A stretch of DNA of 64,000 nt, from contig CAADTH010000050.1 of the NCBI GenBank assembly GCA_900751885.1, positions 1 through 64,000 on the forward strand. The letters are read 5' to 3'. The position numbers were made by a program, and so were the translations under genes. The notes beneath the pieces are model-generated. The model saw only the letters and a program-made list of their open reading frames with translations, had not been told where the DNA came from and searched no databases. This document shows, in pieces, positions 27,977 through 36,661 of this stretch. Numbering within the stretch: the stretch's first letter is position 1; every line of letters starts with the position of its first letter. Origin of the DNA: Clostridia bacterium (GTDB taxonomy: Bacteria > Bacillota > Clostridia > UBA1381).

Positions 27977-29860
27977 ATGATAAAAGCAGCAAAATATATC
28001 TCAGTTATGGTTGCCCTGGTGATGACCTTGATGTGCGGAACCGGACTTCTAAGTGCTCAAGCAGCGAATTCCGACGTCAAAATCACATTTGAGGCAACAA
28101 ACGTAACTGGAGCGATGGACACACTCGAGCTCAAGTTGAATGTCGGGCTGACGAACAATGAAAAATTCAAATCAGTCGGCACAGTACTTCAATTTGACAA
28201 CACAGTACTGGAATTGATTCCGTGGGAAAATTATGTAGCATACGATTTTACGGGTGCAACCAGTTGGGACAGTGCCAAAGTAATTGGCACAAAGTCACCG
28301 GATGAACATGCCGGCGGTGTCGCAACTGCGTATAAAGAGGGGAACAAAACATATCTTTACTTGTCTGCAGAGACTGTCAATGGACAGGTACTGCCTAGGA
28401 CGAACACGGAGGGAGACGCGGTCGTAGAACCGGTCGTGGCAGTGCGCTTTAAGTATGCACAGAGCAAGAGTAAAGAGGATGTGAAATTAGGGGTAGCGTC
28501 AGACGGGACAATACAATTTGCAACAGATACAGTGGCATTTGCTTCTACAGCACAGCACAGCATACTGTATCACAATGACACAGATTTTTACTATTACAAT
28601 CCTCTGACGAAAGATAACAGTGGAAATGTGGTAGCAGATGCGACTGTATCTGCTGACAAAAAGCTAACAGTCAACATGATAGAAGCATTTCCTGCCGTCA
28701 AAGACGGCTCGAGTATTGTTCCGTCTAAGACAGGAACGCCGGTCGTATTCTACGACTGGGACAATACCCTGCTCGGAGCAATCGTACTTGCTGATGGGGA
28801 AAAACCGGAAGATAAGATAAAGGAATTTGAGGATGGATTAAAGGCAACCTTGGCGGACGGGACGTTATATAGTCCGGATCAGGGGAAGCCATTGACAAAC
28901 AAAAAGGGATATACGTTCGAAGGATGGATAGATTATAGTGCGGTAGATGAAAACGGATACGAAGTTTATACAAACTTTGGTGCGGTGGTCAATGTAAAGA
29001 GTAATATGACCATGGCAGATGATTTAGTAAAACCAACTTTATATAATTTTGCACAAGGTGCATCGAGCATGACAGTGAAGGCGGTATATGGGACGAATGC
29101 AGATATGGAGCCTTTGAGAAATCCTGCTGATGTAACAGATAGAAACTATACAATTACTCCCGAAGCATATCTTCAATTTGGTACTACTACAAATTATCAA
29201 ATTACAGTGAAGATAAAAAGGGAAAATTCAAAAGGGCAAGGAGTTCCGCGTGTGCGTGAGCTGGGACTTCGAACAGCACTGACAATCAGAGGCTCGGGAG
29301 AAAAAGTGTTTTTGCTTCAAACGCTGGACAACAAAGATGAAATCAGCGCTTCCGTAGCGGTAAACGGACAGGTAGAAGTTGCAGAGATGCAGGTGATAGA
29401 CCTGTGTGACCGTGCGGCTTTGGGTGGAACGTCTGCTTGGGCGACAGCATCGACAGGACGTTCGGCGAATTTGACAGAGACACCTACTACAGAAGAAGCG
29501 CACGGTGGATTTGTTTTTAAGTCAACAGTTGGATATATCAATGACCAGCTGAAGATGGCATATGAGCTTAATGATACCGTGGAATCTATGGGAAGCACAA
29601 AACCAACATCTGGTGCCTCAGTAAGTACAAATCAGTTTTCAGCTGCTGATTTAAGTGTTTCGACAGTAGCAGGTGAAACTGGTTCCGTATTATTAAAAAG
29701 ACGTAAAGCATTGGGCAATATGTATGCCATGTATATCAGTCTCCCAGAAAAACGCAATTTGACATGGGATGAGCTGCAAGAGGCGATTACACGTGGGACA
29801 GTTTGGCAAGATGGAGGATGGACCAACGGATTTACAGGAACCTATCAGCCACCTGCCTGA
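27977..29860 (+). CDS. Secreted cohesin-like protein with InlB-type segment, no visible anchor
   Basis: A 627-aa protein with ATG 27977 and AAAGGAG about 12 bases upstream. Signal peptide 1-29. Residues about 30-215 resemble a cohesin-like beta-sandwich (TLELKLNVGLT, VGTVLQFDNTVLEL). A central segment (about 252-340, KGYTFEGW) is InlB B-repeat-like. The C-terminal half (about 350-627) is not recognised. Neither SLH nor dockerin could be found, so retention at the surface would depend on partners. It sits between the scaffold gene and the SLH gene of the same operon, with 26- and 47-bp gaps. Confidence 0.6.
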   Translation: MIKAAKYISVMVALVMTLMCGTGLLSAQAANSDVKITFEATNVTGAMDTLELKLNVGLTNNEKFKSVGTVLQFDNTVLELIPWENYVAYDFTGATSWDSAKVIGTKSPDEHAGGVATAYKEGNKTYLYLSAETVNGQVLPRTNTEGDAVVEPVVAVRFKYAQSKSKEDVKLGVASDGTIQFATDTVAFASTAQHSILYHNDTDFYYYNPLTKDNSGNVVADATVSADKKLTVNMIEAFPAVKDGSSIVPSKTGTPVVFYDWDNTLLGAIVLADGEKPEDKIKEFEDGLKATLADGTLYSPDQGKPLTNKKGYTFEGWIDYSAVDENGYEVYTNFGAVVNVKSNMTMADDLVKPTLYNFAQGASSMTVKAVYGTNADMEPLRNPADVTDRNYTITPEAYLQFGTTTNYQITVKIKRENSKGQGVPRVRELGLRTALTIRGSGEKVFLLQTLDNKDEISASVAVNGQVEVAEMQVIDLCDRAALGGTSAWATASTGRSANLTETPTTEEAHGGFVFKSTVGYINDQLKMAYELNDTVESMGSTKPTSGASVSTNQFSAADLSVSTVAGETGSVLLKRRKALGNMYAMYISLPEKRNLTWDELQEAITRGTVWQDGGWTNGFTGTYQPPA

Positions 29861-29907
29861 TGAATGACATCAAGTGGAAAGACAGAATAAAAAAGAGGGA
29901 GAACAGT

Positions 29908-32900
29908 ATGAAGAAGAAAAAAGTCATTAGTTTATTGTTGGCATTGGGAATGATTTTTTCAATGGTAAACATACCTGGATTTGCAGCATATACACCGCCG
30001 GAAGGATATACTTTGACAGGACATTCTCAAATTTCAGCAATAAAGATTTCTGCGACTGCAGGTCAGGTTACACTCAAATTTGATGCGGATCCTGCTTATA
30101 CGAACGCATGGCAGGGAGCAAGAATTATTGTTGCAAGTCCATGGTGGTGCGAAAATGTAATTGGAATAGTACCGGACGATTCTACGGCGTGGGACAGCGA
30201 ATTTGGTTCTGCTCCAGCCAAGACATCAGGAGTATATTATTCAACTGATAGCGTAGAGCAGGCAACCTTGCTTTCGGATGGAGTAACTTTTTCAATCCCG
30301 GAATCGGATTCAATTCCGCCAGACTCAGGTCTTGGACATAGTGGGTATGATTTTGGCTATGGCGCAACAGCGTCTGGAAACAACTATACCATTGCAATTG
30401 CGGCAAATGGAGGCGATACATACTTTAGCCTTATTCAGCTTGCACTTCCGGAGGATGGAACGATTGACACTAGAACTCCACTTCCAACACCGACATTGAC
30501 ACTTGCAGCAAGCACATTGGATGCAGGTGGTTTGAATGTGAAAGCATCTGTAGCAGATGATACGAATGTTGACAAGTACACAGTATCGTTCTATGCGCAG
30601 GCTGACACATCAGGCACAGGCACAGCGGTAGCGACAGTTGACTTAACAAAGGCAGAAGCGGCGGCAGGAAAAGAAATTGGGGCAAAGGCAACCGCAGCAT
30701 TCCCAGAAGCAGGCGTAACATACAACGCAAAGGTAGTTGCAAAAGCGGCATCTGGTTCTGCAACATACAAGGATTCCGCAGCAAGCGCTGTAGTAAATGC
30801 GGCGGCTGCGAAGATTAAACCAAGCTTGACGCTGACAAATCCAACAGGAATCACATATGATGCGACAACAGCGGCAACTGGAATGACAGTGACACAGGCA
30901 AATTACGGTAAGGCAAACGATGAGCAGACTGTTACATTGAAGTATGACCCGGTTGCAGAAACTGGATTTGACCCGCAGATCAATGCGCAGGGTAAACCAA
31001 CCAATGCCGGTAAATATAAGCTTTACTATGATGCAGTGGCTGAAACATCACATTATAAAGAACTTTCTGCACTGTCTTCAGCTACAAGCACAGTAACATG
31101 GACAATTGCAAAAGCAAAATACGCGTCTGTAACAGAAACCTTGACTGCAACTGCCCCTTCAACAAGCGGCGGAACAGACGGTAAGATTTCCGGCTTGGAT
31201 GCAAGCAAGCTCTACGAGTATAAGGGAAGCGAAGCTTCAGATTATACAGCAGTAGCTGCAAACGCAACAGAAATCACAGGCCTAGCGGCAGATACGTATA
31301 GCGTTCGTTATAAGCTGACAACAGCAGAAGCGAACAACTACACAGTAGGTGACGCGAAGTCAGTAGCGGTAACCGCTGGTGTGACAACAATCTCAACAGT
31401 AGGTGTAACTGTTACAGCTCCGACATCACTGCAGACGCCAAGCGACAGCGCGGCAGTTACAGCAGGTGACGAGGCGAAGTATGAGACAAGTACGGTAACA
31501 TGGGTACCGAATTTGGCGGCTGGCGCAACCTTTGATGGTGCGACAGAATACACAGCAACCGTTACATTGACAGCGAAAACAGGCTATCAGTTCGCGGCGG
31601 CAAATTCAGTCACAGCGACTATGAATACTCAGGCGGCAACTGCAGTAGCAAATGCGGCAGATGCAACAAAGCTTGATGTTTCTTATAAGTTCAAGACAAA
31701 CCCTGTTTTGACAATCAACTATGGTGGAAACAGCACGACAAGTGCACAGGAAGTAATCACTTCCGGTGAGACACCTGAGAGCAAGAAGCCGGCAACTGAC
31801 CCAACATGGGCAGGACACACCTTCAAGGGCTGGTATGACGCGGCTACAGCTGGAAACGTATTTGCTTGGGATACAGCAATGACAGACAACAAGACAGTCT
31901 ATGCACAGTGGCTGACAAATGCGGCAACAGAGGTTCCTGTGACGGCTCCTGTAAAGGGTGCAACGCCACAGACAGCTTCTGATATCACAGTACCGACAGG
32001 CGCTGGCTACACAGTGACAAGTCTGACATGGACACCGGCTGTAACTGGTACATTTGCACCAAGCCAGGCATACACAGTAGAAATCGTGTTGACAGCGGCA
32101 ACAGGGTATACCTTTGACGCGGCGGCAACAGGCTCTGTAACACCGGCAGCAGCATCTTATTCTGATAATGCAGTAGGTGCGGCAGGCGAAGGCAACACCT
32201 TGACCTTCAAGGCAACCTACCCGGCAACTGCTGGAATGGATCAGCAGACATTGACAATTCTTGCAGGTACAGGCGGTACAGTTGAGAATGCAACAATTAC
32301 AGATGACCAGGGCGCTACAGTAAATATCAAGGCAATTCCAAGCACTGGTTATGAATTTGATAAGTGGACTGGCGGAACAGCGGCAAGCTTCGGCGATGCT
32401 TCTTTGGCAGAGACCACGTATACCATCGGAACAACAAATGAGACAATCACCGCGACATTCAAAGCGGCGGAATTGACATTTGCTGACCAAAATCTGCCGG
32501 CAGGTAAAGTAGGCGAAGCGTACAGCGCAAACGTCACTGCACCGACAGGTGGTAGCGGCACATACACATATGAAGCTACAGATCTTCCGGTTGGAATCAC
32601 AATGAGCGCGGCTGGTGCCTTCACAGGTATGCCGACAACAGCATCTGCTACTCCAATCGTTGTAAAGGTTACTGCAACAGATACAGTGACAGGCGCAACA
32701 AAGACAGCAGATTACACGATTCCTTCTATCGCAGAAGGCGACAAGCTGGTTCTTTCTACAACAATTGAGCTTCCAGACAAGGTTGTTGCAGGTCAGAAGG
32801 TGACAGCGACCGTTCATGAGGTAGCTGGCGAAACTGGCGCATACAACATCAAATGGTATGTAGATGGTGTAGAACAGACAGAAGCTTTGGATTCTGAGAC

Positions 32901-34191
32901 ATTTACAACAACAGCAGATATGTTTGGTAAAACACTCAAGGCTGCTGTAGAAGCAAAAGCAGATTCGAACTACGCAGGCAAGAACGAAAGCGCAGAGAGA
33001 AAGATTTACCCGGCAAAGCCGGCGCTGTCTTCGAAAACAAAAACTTCTTTGACAGTGACAGCAAAAACTGGGTTGGAATATGCAATTGCTGAAACAAACG
33101 ATGTGACTACGGTAACAGAGTGGGTAACAGGTACAGACAATAAGGTTACATTCGCAGAGCTTGATGCTAGTACAACATACTATATCTTTGCTCGTGTTGC
33201 AGCAGATACAACCTTAGTCAGTGACGCACTGTCAGCAACAACCAGCTCTAACTCGCAGGGCGGTACTTCCAGCGGTGGTAACTATGTTGGCGTAAACTAT
33301 AATGTAGGCAGTCACGGTGTGCTTGCAAACGGCTCCAAAGACTATGAGAGCGTAGTCAAAGGCTCTAAGCCGAAAAAGGTACCGGAAGTTGTTGCAGACT
33401 ATGGATATGAATTCAAGGGATGGAGCTTAGATGGTGAAAAGGTAATTGATCCGTCAGAAGAGACAATCAAATCTGCCACAACCTTCAAAGCAGTTTACGA
33501 GAAGAAGACGGCTGACCCAACTCCGAAGCCGACTCCAACTCCTACTGATAATCCGTTAGATACAGAAAATCATATCAAGTATATCAATGGCTATGAGGAT
33601 CAGACAGTCCGCCCGGATAACAACATCACAAGAGCGGAAGCTGTTGCAATCTTCGCAAGATTGTATAAAAATCCAATTAACGAATCCGCTTCTTATCCGA
33701 CATCCTTCAGTGATGTAGATTCCAGCAAGTGGTATGCAAAATACGTTGGATTTATGCAGGATAAGGGTATCATCAACGGTTACGAAGATGGAACCTTCCG
33801 TCCAGAGCAGGTTATCACAAGAGCAGAGTTTGCGGCAATCTCTTCCAGATTTGCAACGCTTACTCCAAGTGCAAGCAATCCGTTTAATGATGTACCGGAT
33901 ACACTTTGGGCAAAGGCTAGCATCTTGTCTGCTTATCAGAACGGATGGATCAATGGATATGAGGATGGAACCTTCCGTCCAGAAAGAAGCATCACAAGAG
34001 CTGAGGTTGTGAAGATTGTAAACACAATGCTGAATCGTGTTATCGATGCAAACAGCATCGCTGGCGTAAACGTTGTACAGTATACAGACCTTACAACATC
34101 ACACTGGGCTTACTACCACATGATTGAAGCAAGTCAGGCTCATGATTATACAAGAGATGAGAAGACAAACGCAGAGACATGGGTAAAATAA
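29908..34191 (+). CDS. Large SLH-anchored surface protein with Ig-like and InlB-type repeats
   Basis: A 1,427-aa protein; the ATG at 29908 follows GAGGGAG, and earlier in-frame starts overlap the previous gene. Signal peptide 1-29. The N-terminal domain (about 30-190) may be a divergent cohesin-like fold. Ig-like and MBG-like segments follow, then an InlB B-repeat (GHTFKGWYD, YAQW), a divergent InlB-type repeat (GYEFDKWTGG), a putative Ig domain (LPAGKVGEAYSANV) and another InlB-type repeat near residue 1165. After a short PTPKPTPTPT linker come SLH domains (about 1215-1427), the first lacking its N-terminal half, with INGYEDGTFRPE twice. As last gene of the operon it supplies a second wall anchor, perhaps a structural S-layer-associated protein. 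Confidence 0.75.
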   Translation: MKKKKVISLLLALGMIFSMVNIPGFAAYTPPEGYTLTGHSQISAIKISATAGQVTLKFDADPAYTNAWQGARIIVASPWWCENVIGIVPDDSTAWDSEFGSAPAKTSGVYYSTDSVEQATLLSDGVTFSIPESDSIPPDSGLGHSGYDFGYGATASGNNYTIAIAANGGDTYFSLIQLALPEDGTIDTRTPLPTPTLTLAASTLDAGGLNVKASVADDTNVDKYTVSFYAQADTSGTGTAVATVDLTKAEAAAGKEIGAKATAAFPEAGVTYNAKVVAKAASGSATYKDSAASAVVNAAAAKIKPSLTLTNPTGITYDATTAATGMTVTQANYGKANDEQTVTLKYDPVAETGFDPQINAQGKPTNAGKYKLYYDAVAETSHYKELSALSSATSTVTWTIAKAKYASVTETLTATAPSTSGGTDGKISGLDASKLYEYKGSEASDYTAVAANATEITGLAADTYSVRYKLTTAEANNYTVGDAKSVAVTAGVTTISTVGVTVTAPTSLQTPSDSAAVTAGDEAKYETSTVTWVPNLAAGATFDGATEYTATVTLTAKTGYQFAAANSVTATMNTQAATAVANAADATKLDVSYKFKTNPVLTINYGGNSTTSAQEVITSGETPESKKPATDPTWAGHTFKGWYDAATAGNVFAWDTAMTDNKTVYAQWLTNAATEVPVTAPVKGATPQTASDITVPTGAGYTVTSLTWTPAVTGTFAPSQAYTVEIVLTAATGYTFDAAATGSVTPAAASYSDNAVGAAGEGNTLTFKATYPATAGMDQQTLTILAGTGGTVENATITDDQGATVNIKAIPSTGYEFDKWTGGTAASFGDASLAETTYTIGTTNETITATFKAAELTFADQNLPAGKVGEAYSANVTAPTGGSGTYTYEATDLPVGITMSAAGAFTGMPTTASATPIVVKVTATDTVTGATKTADYTIPSIAEGDKLVLSTTIELPDKVVAGQKVTATVHEVAGETGAYNIKWYVDGVEQTEALDSETFTTTADMFGKTLKAAVEAKADSNYAGKNESAERKIYPAKPALSSKTKTSLTVTAKTGLEYAIAETNDVTTVTEWVTGTDNKVTFAELDASTTYYIFARVAADTTLVSDALSATTSSNSQGGTSSGGNYVGVNYNVGSHGVLANGSKDYESVVKGSKPKKVPEVVADYGYEFKGWSLDGEKVIDPSEETIKSATTFKAVYEKKTADPTPKPTPTPTDNPLDTENHIKYINGYEDQTVRPDNNITRAEAVAIFARLYKNPINESASYPTSFSDVDSSKWYAKYVGFMQDKGIINGYEDGTFRPEQVITRAEFAAISSRFATLTPSASNPFNDVPDTLWAKASILSAYQNGWINGYEDGTFRPERSITRAEVVKIVNTMLNRVIDANSIAGVNVVQYTDLTTSHWAYYHMIEASQAHDYTRDEKTNAETWVK

Positions 34192-34202
34192 TTCAGTAAC
34201 CA

Positions 34203-34237
34203 AAAAGTACGGGGACTAGTCCCCGTACTTTTTTTGT
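34203..34237 (+). terminator. Strong intrinsic terminator ending the surface-protein operon
   Basis: A perfect 11-bp stem AAGTACGGGGA / TCCCCGTACTT with a CTAG loop, followed by a run of seven T. Confidence 0.9.
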
Positions 34238-34239
34238 GC

Positions 34240-34737
34240 TTATTTTTTTTCATACTCCGCTGTAATGCTCTCGCCGCCGGTCACAGGTCCTTCCTTCACA
34301 GCAATCCGCCCCAGGGCATCCGAGTTTGTCACAATTGTCATGGTATGGGTCGGATACCCCTTTTCCTGCAAAAACGCCAAATCCGTCTCTGCGAGCAAAT
34401 CCCCCGCCTGGATAGCCTGCCCCTCCTCCACATGGGTTAAAAACCCCTCGCCGCCAAGCTCGACTGTGTTTACGCCGATGTGCACCAGAATATCCAAATC
34501 GTCATCAGTGGTGATCGCATAGGCGTGCAGAGTGTCGAACACCTGACTGACCACGCCGCTCGCAGGGGAAAACACCTTATTGCCTGATGGAATCACACAA
34601 ACGCCATCCCCCAAAATTTTTTGTGAGAACACCTCGTCCGGCACCTTGTCCAGCGTCACTGCCTGCCCTGTTTGCGTCGCGAGTATCTGCGCTGGCACCT
34701 GTTCTTTTTTGCGCTTTAATTTATCAAATAATCCCAT
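34240..34737 (-). CDS. PTS glucose-type EIIA component
   Basis: A 165-aa phosphocarrier of the phosphoenolpyruvate sugar phosphotransferase system, accepting phosphate from HPr and passing it to an EIIB. The EIIA-Glc fold is clear: GDGVCVIPSGNKVFSPASG and the active-site stretch ILVHIGVNTV with the phosphorylated histidine near residue 86. Length is typical for a stand-alone EIIA. AGGAGGAG precedes the ATG. No EIIB/EIIC gene is adjacent, so it probably serves permeases encoded elsewhere. It runs convergent to the surface operon and ends only a few bases from its terminator. Confidence 0.9.
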   Translation of the reverse strand: MGLFDKLKRKKEQVPAQILATQTGQAVTLDKVPDEVFSQKILGDGVCVIPSGNKVFSPASGVVSQVFDTLHAYAITTDDDLDILVHIGVNTVELGGEGFLTHVEEGQAIQAGDLLAETDLAFLQEKGYPTHTMTIVTNSDALGRIAVKEGPVTGGESITAEYEKK

Positions 34738-34821
34738 AAAAATCTCCTCCTTCTATTAGCTTTTCCCAAAAAACAAAAACACATGTATCTGGATGCTACA
34801 TGAAAAAGCAAACAGTGATGC

Positions 34822-34865
34822 AAAAAAACAAGCCCTCTGTAAATCTCGGCTCACAGAAGGCTTGT
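34822..34865 (-). terminator. Intrinsic terminator of the YifB-family gene
   Basis: Read on the minus strand, an 11-bp stem with one mismatch (CAAGCC-TTCTGT paired with ACAGA-GGCTTG) is followed by a seven-T run. Confidence 0.75.
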
Positions 34866-34878
34866 CGTGATATAAGAA

Positions 34879-36408
34879 TTATTCTCCAAAGAATTTTCGG
34901 TCTAAGCTTCGGTATTGAATTGCCTCGGCAATATGTGTGCTCTGGATTTTCCCGGCACCGTCTAAATCCGCAATCGTGCGCGCCAGCTTCAAAATACGCG
35001 CATGGGCGCGTGCACTCAAACCAAGGCTGTCGAACGCGGATTTTAGGAGCATATCCTCCTCTTTGCCAAGCGGACAAAATTCCTGCAAACGTCCCGCCGG
35101 TATCCTTGCGTTACAGCCAAAGCCATAGTCCTGATACCGTTCTTGCTGTAGCGTTCGAGCCCGATTGACACGCTCCTTGATTTCTTTGGAGGATTCTCCC
35201 TTTTTCGTTGAATTCAAATCCTGATACTGGACAGGTGCGACCTCGATTTGGATATCGATTCGATCCAGCATCGGACCTGAAATGCGGCTTCTGTACTGAT
35301 GGATTTGCGCCGGCGTACAGGTGCAGTTGTGGACAGGGTCACCCAGATATCCACATTTGCATGGATTCATCGACGCGACCAGCATAATATTACATGGATA
35401 GGTCAGTGTTGCGCTGACGCGTGAGATGGTCACCTGCCCGTCCTCCAACGGCTGGCGCATTACCTCCAATGCGTCGCGTGGGAACTCAGGAAACTCGTCC
35501 AAAAATAAAACCCCATTGTGTGCCAGGGATAACTCTCCCGGGCGTGGAATCGTACCGCCGCCTGAAAGCCCCGAGGGCGAAATCGTGTGGTGTGGGCTTC
35601 GAAACGGACGTTGGGTGATTAGGGGATGGTTCCCCTCAAGAAGACCCGCGATAGAATGGATTTTTGTCACCTCAAGCGCCTCCTCGAAGGTCAAATCAGG
35701 AAGGATGCCGTAAAACCGCTGTGCAAGCATAGTCTTTCCGCTTCCGGGACTCCCAATCAACAGGATGTTGTGACCGCCTGCCGCCGCGACTTCCAGCGCT
35801 CGCTTCGCGTTCTCCTGACCCTTAACGTCTGAGAAATCCAGAATCGCGCTTGTGTCTGAATGAAAAAAACCATCGATATCGAGCTCATAGGGAGAAATCG
35901 TCTCTTTTCCCCATAGATGGCGCAAGAGTGCACGGAGTGAGGAAACAGGGTATACATGAACCCGCTTTGCCACTGCCGCTTCCTGCGCGTTTGCCGCCGG
36001 CACGAAAATATGGGAAAAACCCTCTTCCTGTGCGGCGAGCACCATCGGAAGCACCCCCGACACCGGGTTGACACTCCCGTCTAGAGAAAGCTCTCCGATA
36101 AATACGCACCCTTCGGGCACGCTAACCTGCTCAATTGCTGACAAGATTGCGATAGTAATCGGCAAATCATATGCTGGACCTGCTTTTTTCAGGCTTGCCG
36201 GTGCAAGATTGATGGTGATGCGCTTTGCGGGAAATTGCAGGTTCGAATTGCGGATTGCCGCGCGAACCCTCTCCTTTGCCTCCCGCACAGACGCATCCGG
36301 CAGTCCGACAATCTCGAATGCGGGCATCCCATTTGAGATATCCGCTTGCACGCGAACCGTGTATCCATCTATGCCGGACAGCCCACTGCTGTAAACTTGT
36401 GCTAACAT
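34879..36408 (-). CDS. YifB/ComM-family Mg-chelatase-like AAA+ ATPase
   Basis: A 509-aa protein of full family length. The N-terminal S5-like domain (ADISNGMPAFEIVGLPDA) is followed by the AAA+ core with Walker A GSPGSGKT and Walker B VLFLDEFPEF, the Mg-chelatase signature FRSPHHT, and the C-terminal Mg-chelatase-type domain. Relatives (ComM) act as hexameric helicases promoting branch migration of incoming DNA during natural transformation; in many non-competent bacteria the role is unknown. It is transcribed divergently from the split coat-type gene, from a SigA-type promoter at 36443-36471. Identity is sure; involvement in DNA uptake here is inferred from the family. Confidence 0.9.
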   Translation of the reverse strand: MLAQVYSSGLSGIDGYTVRVQADISNGMPAFEIVGLPDASVREAKERVRAAIRNSNLQFPAKRITINLAPASLKKAGPAYDLPITIAILSAIEQVSVPEGCVFIGELSLDGSVNPVSGVLPMVLAAQEEGFSHIFVPAANAQEAAVAKRVHVYPVSSLRALLRHLWGKETISPYELDIDGFFHSDTSAILDFSDVKGQENAKRALEVAAAGGHNILLIGSPGSGKTMLAQRFYGILPDLTFEEALEVTKIHSIAGLLEGNHPLITQRPFRSPHHTISPSGLSGGGTIPRPGELSLAHNGVLFLDEFPEFPRDALEVMRQPLEDGQVTISRVSATLTYPCNIMLVASMNPCKCGYLGDPVHNCTCTPAQIHQYRSRISGPMLDRIDIQIEVAPVQYQDLNSTKKGESSKEIKERVNRARTLQQERYQDYGFGCNARIPAGRLQEFCPLGKEEDMLLKSAFDSLGLSARAHARILKLARTIADLDGAGKIQSTHIAEAIQYRSLDRKFFGE

Positions 36409-36442
36409 AATGTATTGTACCCCCTTACCTGTACTTGTCTTT

Positions 36443-36471
36443 ATTATACCTTAAATTCTTTAATTTGCCAA
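36443..36471 (-). promoter_or_regulatory. SigA-type promoter of the YifB-family gene
   Basis: On the minus strand TTGGCA, a 17-bp spacer and TATAAT, about 35 bp before the start codon. Confidence 0.65.
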
Positions 36472-36479
36472 TACAATAT

Positions 36480-36507
36480 CACATTTCCAGAAAAGTAACA
36501 TACTATA
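36480..36507 (+). promoter_or_regulatory. Candidate SigK-type (mother-cell) promoter of the split coat-type gene
   Basis: CAC at 36480-36482, a 16-bp spacer and CATACTATA at 36499-36507 match the SigK consensus (AC, 16-17 bp, CATAnnnTA). A GGGG/CCCC hairpin and AGGAGG follow before the ATG at 36553. Matched by eye only. Confidence 0.4.
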
Positions 36508-36552
36508 TAGTCGAGGGGAATATCCCCACGAATATTTATAGGAGGTAACGAT

Positions 36553-36651
36553 ATGAACGACAAGAAATGTTGTCCGAACGAAGGCGGCTTTAAAGAGGCT
36601 GTCTGCATACACACCGATAAGGTTTATGATTCATGCCGTGAACAGCATTGA
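36553..36651 (+). pseudogene. 5' part of a Cys-rich coat-type gene interrupted by a 2.1-kb recombinase element
   Basis: AGGAGG precedes an ATG. The first 29 codons (start MNDKKCCPNEGG, later VYDSCR) belong with the frame resuming at 38752; after them the element adds EQH and a stop. Joining 36553-36641 to 38752-39493 gives an uninterrupted 276-codon gene reading VYDSCR-DKDCLENIRVYL across the junction. I recall this junction motif (DSCxDKDCLEDLRVY) from a widespread uncharacterised Cys-rich protein family of spore-forming Clostridia, but no search was possible. In its present state the gene can only give a 32-aa peptide. I treat it as conditionally interrupted rather than dead. Confidence 0.75.
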
Positions 36652-36659
36652 GCAAGCGG
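36622..36659. other. attL: left end of the intervening element
   Basis: The sequence around GATTCATGCCGTGA (36628-36641) aligns with GATTTATGTTGTGA at 38738-38751, offset exactly 2,110 bp. The element-side arm carries CAAGCGG at 36653-36659. Confidence 0.7.
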
Positions 36660-36661
36660 TA

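Noticed and set aside
31606..32817. Long open frame on the minus strand (about 400 codons, Cys-rich)
   Set aside because: It lies opposite the SLH protein gene and mirrors its biased codons (ACA, GCA give TGT, TGC). No ribosome site, no recognisable domain.
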